Origin: Ardenticatena maritima
GTDB taxonomy: Bacteria > Chloroflexota > Anaerolineae > Ardenticatenales > Ardenticatenaceae
Assembly: GCF_001306175.1 (NCBI RefSeq)
Contig: NZ_LGKN01000005.1
Coordinates: 372,001-436,000 of the forward strand
Reading direction: 5' to 3'
Length of the DNA stretch: 64,000 bases
Shown: one piece after another, positions 57,789-64,000 of the stretch
Layout: every line of letters starts with the position of its first letter
How positions within the stretch are numbered: the stretch's first letter is position 1
Notes under the pieces: model-generated
Database searches by the model: none
Told to the model about the DNA's origin: nothing
What the model saw: the letters and a program-made list of their open reading frames with translations, nothing else
Program-made: the position numbers and the translations under genes

Positions 57789-59822
57789 TCATTCGATGAA
57801 GATGTCGCCCAGCCAAACGCCGGCGTCCACGGCGTTGCCGGCTTCGTCCACCACCGCCACATTGACAACATCGGGGTATGTGTACATGCCCGCCCACAAA
57901 ACATAGCGCCCCGGCGTCAAGTCAGGGGGCAGGGTCAACACAAATCGGCTGAGCACGAGGTCGCCCACACGCCAGGCGTAGGCGGGAAAACCGGTGCCGT
58001 CGTGCTGGGCATGGCGTGCGCCGCCTTCATCCAGCAGGTGCACAAAAAAGTGATACTCGACGCCCGTCGGTTGCGCCTGGTGTACCCGCCACGCCAGCCA
58101 AACTTCCAGTGTGTTGCCAGGTCGGGCTTCTCCGCGCAGCGTGTAGCCTTCAAACGTCACACCGTTTGCCAGCCTCAATGGGCGCGGAAAGCGCGTAAGG
58201 TGCCGCCACACCGTCGTGCGCACGTCCGATGAAAACGCCCACACCTCATACGCCCACCCACCGGGCATCACCAGCGCCGTGTGCGCACGCGGGGAATGCC
58301 ACGCAGCCAGACCATCCAGCAAAGGCGCAACTGATTCAGCATCGGGGGGAATCTCCCCCACGAGATACACAGTGGTAGGCATTTCAGGCAGAGGAAGCGC
58401 CCAGGCGCCGTTGGCAAAGCGATGAGGGGTGTTGAACAATAATGCTTCAAAAAGCGTGGGCGCTTCATCAATGAAGGGCGTCAATCCGTCAGTCAGCACC
58501 ACTACCTCGCCGTCGGCGGCTAACGCGCGGGCGGTATGCGCCGCCTGGCGCGTGTATTTGAGCGGGGCGCCATAGCCGCCGCCTTTGGGGTACGCCTCCA
58601 TCACGAACCACAAGCGCCCCAGCGCTGCGATATTCCAAGCCCCCCAAACCAGCAACCCCGCGACCAACACCAGCCGCTTGGCGGAAACCGTTTTTGTCGC
58701 CAATGAGAGACGCCAATCCGGCAATCGCCGCCCCCCATCAACCAGCAGGAACGCTATCAGCAGGAATTGGACGGGGAAAAGCAGAATGAAATAATGCGGA
58801 TAGATTGGGCGTGTGGGGCGGCTTTGCAAAAGAACAGGCGTCCAGAACCAGAGCAGCAACACCAGCAAAGTGCGGCGGCGCGTTTCATCACCACGCACCG
58901 CCTCTACAAGCGCATACACCAGCGCCAGCGCCAAACAGACCGCAGCAACCCGATCAAGCCACCAGAGGTTGGGCAATCCCGCCAGGTACGCCTCGCGGTT
59001 TCCCCCCACAACGGTCAACCCCGCCTTGCTCCCGGTCAGCAAGAACGCATAGCGCAGTGCGGCAGTGGAGAAATGCGCTTCTCCGCCCGTATATTCAAGA
59101 AACCCGCGCACCTTCTCCCACCCGTGGCGTGCGTCATGGATGAAATAGGGCGCCAGCAGAAGCCCAAAGAGCACCACCCCAAGCGCCAAAGGTCGCCATG
59201 CAAGGCGTCGGCGTCCCATGAACAACGCCAGCACGAGCACAGGGACAAACGCCAACCCACCCAAATGCAGGCTGATGAGCGCCGCCGCTCCCAAAAACGC
59301 CCCGCTGAGCGCCCACGCCCGCCCCTGCACAACAAACGCCAGCAACGCCATGAAAAAGAGCACGGTGACGAGCGGGTTGTTCTGCGTCCAGATTTTGCGT
59401 GTGTAGTAAACCGACCACGAGTTGACAGCAAACAGATAAGCGGCAATCAGCCCGACGTCGCGCCCCAGGTAGGTGCGCCCCAGCAAGTAGCACATCCAAA
59501 CCGCCACGCCGCCCAAAAAGCCCAGAAAGAGCACCAGCGCAACGGGGTCAGGCCAGAGACGGAGCGGCAGCGCCGCCAGGTACAAGTGCAAAGGGGGGTG
59601 AAACGTGCCCACGGAAGAAATAGCCCCCACTGCGGGGCGGTCGCCTTCGTAGGCAATGGCAAGCGCCCGCCGCACCACATTCGCCTCGTCATACTTGAAT
59701 TCCACCAGAGTGGGGAACGCCATGCGCAGGAGAAGCGCCAGCGCCACAATCGCCAGCGGAAGCCCCCACGCCGCCAAACGGGACGCCCGCAACAGCCGAT
59801 GAACCTGCACGCTCATGCGCAT
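57789..59822 (-). CDS. ArnT/PMT-like (GT39-type) membrane glycosyltransferase
   Basis: A 677-residue protein with ten or more helices and a soluble C-terminal domain of about 180 residues. GT-C features: LVEFKYDEANVVRRALAIAYEG (acidic first loop) and VGTFHPPLHLYLAALPL (HPP). The C-terminus, FPRPLRLANGVTFEGYTLRGEARPGNTLEVWLAWRVH, is a beta-sandwich like the one in the 22928-25849 protein, so the two are paralogues. Its ATG overlaps the murJ stop (TAATG), and it is the last gene of the hldE1-hldE2-murJ run, which suggests work on a lipid-linked sugar flipped outward. Confidence 0.83.
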   Translation of the reverse strand: MRMSVQVHRLLRASRLAAWGLPLAIVALALLLRMAFPTLVEFKYDEANVVRRALAIAYEGDRPAVGAISSVGTFHPPLHLYLAALPLRLWPDPVALVLFLGFLGGVAVWMCYLLGRTYLGRDVGLIAAYLFAVNSWSVYYTRKIWTQNNPLVTVLFFMALLAFVVQGRAWALSGAFLGAAALISLHLGGLAFVPVLVLALFMGRRRLAWRPLALGVVLFGLLLAPYFIHDARHGWEKVRGFLEYTGGEAHFSTAALRYAFLLTGSKAGLTVVGGNREAYLAGLPNLWWLDRVAAVCLALALVYALVEAVRGDETRRRTLLVLLLWFWTPVLLQSRPTRPIYPHYFILLFPVQFLLIAFLLVDGGRRLPDWRLSLATKTVSAKRLVLVAGLLVWGAWNIAALGRLWFVMEAYPKGGGYGAPLKYTRQAAHTARALAADGEVVVLTDGLTPFIDEAPTLFEALLFNTPHRFANGAWALPLPEMPTTVYLVGEIPPDAESVAPLLDGLAAWHSPRAHTALVMPGGWAYEVWAFSSDVRTTVWRHLTRFPRPLRLANGVTFEGYTLRGEARPGNTLEVWLAWRVHQAQPTGVEYHFFVHLLDEGGARHAQHDGTGFPAYAWRVGDLVLSRFVLTLPPDLTPGRYVLWAGMYTYPDVVNVAVVDEAGNAVDAGVWLGDIFIE

Positions 59823-61432
59823 TACCGCCCGCGCACTTTTTTCCAGACGAGGCGCGCCGCCGCACGGGCTTCATCCAGCCGCAACAGCCAAACCATCAGG
59901 GCATAGAGACCGACGCCCACCAGCGCCGGCACAACCACCGCCAACACCCGCCCCACCAGCGTGGCGGGGAGCATGGGCGTCAGCCCAGCCAGCGCCCCAG
60001 CAACGCCAACCGCCATGATGAGCGCGGCAAGCCCCGCCTTGAGTGTCGTCGTCAGCAAACCGCTTTCGTGGAACGTGCCCACATGGCGGCGCGTGAGCCA
60101 CAACATGATGAAGGCGTGCCCCATCCACTGAATCGAATTGGCGGCGACCAGCGCCATCATGCCGAAGGTGTTGACGAACGAGAGCGCCACGAGCGTGTAA
60201 ATCCCCACCGCAATCGCCCCGACAATGGCGGGCAACGTGGTGTTTTGGCGGGCGTAAAAGCCAAACACCAGCGGCTGGTCTATGGCGGCGAAGGGCAACC
60301 CCAGCAAGTAGAGGCGCAACGCCCGCGCCGTCCATGCGGTATCGTAGGCGGTAAATTCGCCCCGCTGGAACAATAACGCCACAATCGGGTGCGCCAGCAC
60401 GAACAAGCCCAATGTGGCGGGCAAAATCAACACCAGCACCAGCCGCAAGCCGGTGAAGAGCGTCTGCCGATACGCTTCAAACTGCCGCCGCGATGCCAGT
60501 TCAGAGAGATTGGGCAAGACGGCGAGCGAGACGGCGGCGGCAATCAGCCCCAGCGGGAACTGGATGAGCGTGGTGGCGTACCGCATCCACGAAATGCTTT
60601 GTTCACCCGTCCCCGATGCGAGGTTGCGATCAATGAAAATGCCAATCTGGCTGATGACCAGCCCCAAGGCAATGGGCAGATAGAGTTTGCCAATGCGCCG
60701 CAAAACGGGATGCCGCCAATCAAACGCCAGGCGAATGCGCTGGTCGCGCAAGTCGGGCAGCAGGAGAAGCACTTGCCCCGCCGACCCCAGCAACATGCCG
60801 AGCGCCAGGGCATAGATGCGGTGCGGTTCGTCGAAAAAGCGCGTTAGCCAGACCGCCCCGACAATCATGCCGATGTTGTACACCGCCGCCCCAAACGCGG
60901 CGAAGGTGAAGCGTTTGAGCGCGTAGAGCAACCCTGTGAGCACGCCCGCGACACTCAGCAGAAGCACCGCAGGCGTCACCAGGCGGATGAGTTGCGTGGT
61001 GAGCGCTTGCAATTCGGGCGAAAAGCCGCCGACAAGCAAGACGGTGAGCGCCGGCGCCGTCAATTCAACCAGCAAAACCGCCAGCGAAACCAGCACCACG
61101 ATGGTGCCCAACACGATGCTCACAATGCGCCAAATCGCTTCGCGGTCCTCGGCGTGTTCGCTGAACACAGGCACAAGCGCGGAACTGAGCAAGCCGCCGA
61201 TGAGCATGTCATGAATCATCATGGGGATTTGGGCGGCGGCGGTAAAGGCGCTGAACGCCCCACTGGCGCCAAAAGCATTGGCAAAGGCGGTTTCGCGCAC
61301 CAAGCCCAGCACGCGGCTGGCGATATTCCCCAAACTGATGATGCTTGCGGCGCGCGCAATACCCCGCCGTGAGGGGACAATCACCGGTTGCGGTTCGGTA
61401 GCAGGTGTGGCATGCGGTGTTTCAGCACTCAT
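59822..61432 (-). CDS. murJ: MurJ/MviN-family lipid II flippase
   Basis: A 536-residue protein with 14 helices of the MOP superfamily. Characteristic phrases: ARAASIISLGNIASRVLGLVRETAFANAFGASGAFSAFTAAAQIPMMIHDMLIGGLLSSALVPVFSE at the N-terminus (the family's R and D residues of the cavity included) and LPNLSELASRRQFEAYRQTLFTGLRLVLVLILPATLGLFVLAHPIVALLFQRGEFT. MurJ flips lipid II for peptidoglycan synthesis, and relatives flip other polyprenyl-linked sugars. The stop and start codons overlap those of both neighbours, so the genes are translationally coupled. Confidence 0.93.
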   Translation of the reverse strand: MSAETPHATPATEPQPVIVPSRRGIARAASIISLGNIASRVLGLVRETAFANAFGASGAFSAFTAAAQIPMMIHDMLIGGLLSSALVPVFSEHAEDREAIWRIVSIVLGTIVVLVSLAVLLVELTAPALTVLLVGGFSPELQALTTQLIRLVTPAVLLLSVAGVLTGLLYALKRFTFAAFGAAVYNIGMIVGAVWLTRFFDEPHRIYALALGMLLGSAGQVLLLLPDLRDQRIRLAFDWRHPVLRRIGKLYLPIALGLVISQIGIFIDRNLASGTGEQSISWMRYATTLIQFPLGLIAAAVSLAVLPNLSELASRRQFEAYRQTLFTGLRLVLVLILPATLGLFVLAHPIVALLFQRGEFTAYDTAWTARALRLYLLGLPFAAIDQPLVFGFYARQNTTLPAIVGAIAVGIYTLVALSFVNTFGMMALVAANSIQWMGHAFIMLWLTRRHVGTFHESGLLTTTLKAGLAALIMAVGVAGALAGLTPMLPATLVGRVLAVVVPALVGVGLYALMVWLLRLDEARAAARLVWKKVRGR

Positions 61433-61908
61433 GGCGCGTATCGTTCAACAACGGTGGCAATGAGTTGACTGGTTGAACGTGCCGGCACAGGCGGCACCAA
61501 CACCACGTCGGCGCCAAGCAAGCGTGCCAGGCGATATTCGGGAAGGGTTGCAGGGGTGTAATCGCCCCCTTTGACGTACACATCAGGGCGAAGTGCCACA
61601 AGAAGGTGTGCCGCGGTGATGTCGTTGAATCCGATCACGGCATCCACAACGTCAAGCGCGCTGAGGAGTTCGGCGCGCTCTTCCCAAGGCACGAGCGGGC
61701 GCTGTGGTCCTTTGAGCAGACGCACAGCCGCATCGCTATTGAGCCCCACCCAGAGCAGATCGCCTTGGGCAGCGGCGGTTCGCAAAGAGCGCAAATGCCC
61801 GACGTGCAACAGGTCGAAGCACCCGTTTGTGAGCACCAGGCGTTTGCCTTCAGCGCGCAAGCGTTCACGTTCGCGCTGTGCATCATCCAATGTGAGAATA
61901 CGTCCCAT
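61429..61908 (-). CDS. D-glycero-beta-D-manno-heptose 1-phosphate adenylyltransferase (HldE C-terminal half)
   Basis: A 159-residue nucleotidyltransferase: VLTNGCFDLLHVGHLRSLRTAAAQGD (HxGH), WVGLNSDAAVRLLKG, VKGGDYTPATLPE and PPVPARSTSQLI. This is the RfaE2 domain that makes ADP-heptose from heptose-1-phosphate. In E. coli it is fused to the kinase as HldE; here the kinase is the separate gene 13 bp upstream. Its stop overlaps the murJ start (ATGA). The Ser/Thr-rich STS motif near the end is the family's second ATP site. Confidence 0.92.
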   Translation of the reverse strand: MGRILTLDDAQRERERLRAEGKRLVLTNGCFDLLHVGHLRSLRTAAAQGDLLWVGLNSDAAVRLLKGPQRPLVPWEERAELLSALDVVDAVIGFNDITAAHLLVALRPDVYVKGGDYTPATLPEYRLARLLGADVVLVPPVPARSTSQLIATVVERYAP

Positions 61909-61921
61909 AGGTCCGCCTCGT

Positions 61922-62914
61922 TCATACCGGCGGCGTGGGATGCGCCTGCCAGAGAGATTCGAGTTCGTCGCGCGTGGGCGCGTAGTTGCCCAACACTTGC
62001 ACCACCAGCCCAGCCGCCAGGTTGGCAAGGTGGCACGCGTCGGCGGGGGCAAGCCCCGCCAGCCGCGCCAGCGTGAGCAGAGCCAGCACGGTATCGCCCG
62101 CTCCCGTCACATCGTACACGGTGGCGCGCCGCGCAGGGGGCACATGCCCCGCGGCGTCGGGTGTCGCCCACACCATGCCTTCATCCCCCAGCGTCACCAC
62201 AAGCCAATGGGCATCACACTGCCGGCGCAAGGCGCGCACGGCGTCCAGCCGCTCGGCGGGCGCATCGGGCAAGTGCGCCCCCAGTTCGCTTTCGGCTTCG
62301 GCGCGGTTGCATTTCACCACATCGAACCCTCGAAAGCGCTGCAAGCCGCCTTGCGAATCCACACAGAGCAAAACGCCGTGTTGGGCACGCGCGGCATGGC
62401 AAGCGGCGATAACGCCGTCGGTGATGACGCCGTTGCGATAGTTGCTCACCGCAATGGCGTTCACGCGCCCGGCAACATGATGAAGCCGCTCGACCAACAG
62501 CGTTTCGACAGGATGATCCAGCGGGCGACGATCCAGATGGTCAATACGCGCCAAATGCTGCCCATGCACAAAACTTCCCTCGGCCACAATGCGCGTTTTC
62601 GTCGTGGTGGGACGCGAGGGGTCGCGCACTACCGCCTCGGTGTGCACGCCCGCCCGGTGCAGCAAATCCAGCAGGTCGCGCCCCTGCTGGTCATCGCCGA
62701 CCACGCCCGCCACCCAAGCCTCCGCCCCCAAACGCGCCAGGTTGACGGCGGGGTTGGCGGCGCCACCCGCCACAAGCGTGCGGCGAGTGCGTTCCAGCAC
62801 AGGCACCGGCGCCTCGCGCGAGAGGCGCACCGCCCGCCCGGAAAGGTATTCATCAAGAATCAGGTCGCCCAACACAAGCACAGTGTGCTGGACCAAGTTC
62901 TCCAGATGCTTCAT
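61922..62914 (-). CDS. D-glycero-beta-D-manno-heptose-7-phosphate kinase (HldE N-terminal half)
   Basis: A 330-residue PfkB-family kinase: VLVLGDLILDEYLSGRAVRLSREAPVPVLE (RfaE1 signature), AGGAANPAVNLARLGAEAWVAGVVGDDQQG, CNRAEAESELG and the catalytic DVTGAGDTVLALLTLARLAG. It phosphorylates heptose-7-phosphate at C1. The usual GGAANVA reads GGAANPA. It is first in the hldE1-hldE2-murJ-ArnT-like set. No isomerase (gmhA) or phosphatase (gmhB) lies in the window. Confidence 0.9.
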   Translation of the reverse strand: MKHLENLVQHTVLVLGDLILDEYLSGRAVRLSREAPVPVLERTRRTLVAGGAANPAVNLARLGAEAWVAGVVGDDQQGRDLLDLLHRAGVHTEAVVRDPSRPTTTKTRIVAEGSFVHGQHLARIDHLDRRPLDHPVETLLVERLHHVAGRVNAIAVSNYRNGVITDGVIAACHAARAQHGVLLCVDSQGGLQRFRGFDVVKCNRAEAESELGAHLPDAPAERLDAVRALRRQCDAHWLVVTLGDEGMVWATPDAAGHVPPARRATVYDVTGAGDTVLALLTLARLAGLAPADACHLANLAAGLVVQVLGNYAPTRDELESLWQAHPTPPV

Positions 62915-62932
62915 GGTTGCTTCAACATGGTA

Positions 62933-62962
62933 TTGCGTTCATCACGCGCAGCAGTATACTGC
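62933..62962 (+). promoter_or_regulatory. birA promoter with palindromic -10 (possibly bidirectional)
   Basis: TTGCGT (62933-62938), 16-bp spacer, TATACT (62955-62960). The -10 lies in the perfect palindrome GCAGTATACTGC (62951-62962), so TATACT reads on both strands and could also serve the divergent hldE1 gene. Confidence 0.6.
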
Positions 62963-63001
62963 AAATGTGTGGAAACAAAAGCAGATTGTGGAAAAACCGC
63001 C

Positions 63002-63778
63002 ATGATTCGACGCACTGATATCGAAGCACGCCTGGCTACACGCCGCTTTGGGCGACCGCTCTACTGGTACGACCGCATTGACTCGACCAATCGCGAGTTG
63101 CTGGAATGGGCGGTGCGCGGTGCGGAAGAAGGCACACTGCTCGTCGCCGACGAACAAACCGCAGGACGGGGGCGGCGCGGGCGTCAATGGATCGCACCGC
63201 CGGGCACGGGGTTGTTGATGAGCCTGCTGGTACGTCCACGTCAGGCGGTGGGGCTTCTCCCATTGATGACAGGCGCTGTACTGGCTGAAACGATAGAAGC
63301 CGTGAGCGGTGCGCGCGCCACGGTCAAATGGCCGAACGATGTCCTCATAGGCGAGCGCAAAGTCGCGGGTGTGCTGGTGGAAACGGTGATACAACGCGGG
63401 CAACAAGCGGCTGTGATTGGCATGGGCATCAACGTCAACATGCAAGCGCACGATTTTGAGCGTGTGGGAATGCCCGCCACCAGTCTGCGCCTGGAAACGG
63501 GGCAAATTTGGGAGCGGGAAGACCTTCTGGCGGCGCTGTTGCCGCGCCTGGAAACAGCCTACGACGCCTTGCAAGCGGGCGCATGGTCGTTAGACGCCTG
63601 GCGAGCGCGCGCCCCGATGCTTGGCAAGCCCATCACCGTCTTTGAAGAGGAAGACGCCTGGTATGGTGTGGCGCTGGATGTGGCCGAAGATGGGGCGCTG
63701 CTGGTACAAACCGAAGAAGGTGTGCGCGCCATCTATGCGGCGGATGTGCGTGTGCGTTTTCCTTCGTCAGAAACTTGA
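63002..63778 (+). CDS. birA: Biotin--[acetyl-CoA-carboxylase] ligase
   Basis: A 258-residue biotin protein ligase: YWYDRIDSTNRELLEWAVRGAEEGTLLVADEQTAGRGRRGRQW (biotin/ATP loop GRGRRGR), KWPNDVLIGERKVAGVLVE (KWPNDV, then the GxKxxGxLxE-type motif) and AVIGMGINVNM, then a small C-terminal SH3-like domain. It attaches biotin to the carrier protein of acetyl-CoA carboxylase. It lacks the N-terminal helix-turn-helix of E. coli BirA, so it is not a DNA-binding repressor. The ATG at 63002 opens the family N-terminus; upstream frame is non-coding. Confidence 0.94.
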   Translation: MIRRTDIEARLATRRFGRPLYWYDRIDSTNRELLEWAVRGAEEGTLLVADEQTAGRGRRGRQWIAPPGTGLLMSLLVRPRQAVGLLPLMTGAVLAETIEAVSGARATVKWPNDVLIGERKVAGVLVETVIQRGQQAAVIGMGINVNMQAHDFERVGMPATSLRLETGQIWEREDLLAALLPRLETAYDALQAGAWSLDAWRARAPMLGKPITVFEEEDAWYGVALDVAEDGALLVQTEEGVRAIYAADVRVRFPSSET

Positions 63779-63840
63779 CGCCACCGCAAAGCCGTCGTAA
63801 GGTTGACACAGGAGCGAACTGCAAAGCGTGAGGGACAGCC

Positions 63841-63966
63841 ATGGATTTCAGCCTGTTTACACCCAAACATTGGCTCTTCATCATCAGCGTGTTGATTTTC
63901 CTGAACGTGGTTGTGTATGGGTGCTTCCTGCTCTTTTGGGCAGGAAAACTCTGTTTTGGGTGCTAA
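63841..63966 (+). CDS. Small single-helix membrane protein, 41 residues
   Basis: A short frame, MDFSLFTPKHWLFIISVLIF onward, with one strong membrane helix (about 11-33), two aromatic ends and Cys residues at 28, 38 and 41. A GAGGGAC site lies about 7 nt before the ATG. It sits 62 bp after birA on the same strand. Size and composition fit a small membrane protein, but no family is recognised. Confidence 0.5.
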   Translation: MDFSLFTPKHWLFIISVLIFLNVVVYGCFLLFWAGKLCFGC

Positions 63967-64000
63967 CCCTTCCCCGGTTTGAGACGGCAACGCCCACCCC

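Noticed and set aside
61571-63001. Upstream extension of the birA frame
   Set aside because: It runs antisense through hldE1 and hldE2; the birA N-terminus and promoter lie at 63002 and 62933.
1-64000. tRNA, rRNA, insertion sequence or prophage genes
   Set aside because: No T-arm consensus, rRNA segment, transposase motif or integrase was recognised anywhere in the window.

Overview
The window is about 60% GC. It most resembles a chromosomal segment of a Chloroflexota bacterium, possibly a thermophile of the Ardenticatenia/Anaerolineae type. Reasons are the secreted proteins with Pro/Thr-rich (PTPTPT) linkers, tandem LysM proteins, PD40/TolB-like lipoproteins, ArnT-like membrane proteins with soluble C-terminal domains, a large CRISPR array, and no outer-membrane genes apart from a heptose-activation pair. 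The class is an inference; the coding density and housekeeping genes are not.

Layout. 1-11.1 kb: a PD40 lipoprotein cut by the window edge, mnmE, a DUF2892 protein next to a thioredoxin-DUF2892 fusion, panC, a small lipoprotein, a second PD40 lipoprotein, a MacB-type ABC export operon (adaptor, ATPase, permease) and a MerA-like flavin oxidoreductase. 11.1-14.9 kb: a leader with a good promoter, then a CRISPR array of 54 repeats and 53 spacers with no cas genes in the window. 15-25.9 kb: recD2, a two-component pair, RNase J with a family 4 uracil-DNA glycosylase, an RNase H-like exonuclease with TPR-like repeats, and a large ArnT-like membrane protein. 26-31 kb: an amino-acid block (class III aminotransferase, amino-acid-binding lipoprotein, KamA radical SAM enzyme), a 368-bp gap that I read as a structured RNA gene, a DUF84 NTPase and a pterin dehydratase. 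31.2-34.9 kb: three membrane genes ordered like hyfD-hyfE-hyfF, without any catalytic subunit. 35-43.2 kb: a LysM lipoprotein, small genes, then a PAS sensor with a degenerate histidine-kinase core followed by a REC-PAS-GAF-GAF-HD-GYP protein. 43.2-50.5 kb: split ThrE exporter, archease, glycosyltransferase plus polyprenyl-phosphate sugar transferase, roadblock protein, DUF4129 membrane protein and phosphoesterase. 50.7-64 kb: three tandem LysM proteins, gyrA, DUF4349 lipoprotein, Yip1-like protein, then hldE1-hldE2-murJ-ArnT-like on one strand, facing birA.

The main discoveries are a rod-shaped, promoter-driven RNA of about 235 nt resembling 6S RNA upstream of kamA; a cas-less CRISPR array that records a repeat mutation, contains two overlapping neighbouring spacers and carries spacers that are near-perfect palindromes; a complex-I-like membrane trio in which the usual ion-path Lys/Glu residues are substituted; and a sensor pseudokinase paired with a c-di-GMP-type output protein. 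No transposase, rRNA or tRNA gene was recognised. All assignments rest on reading the sequence and knowledge of the families; no database search was run.
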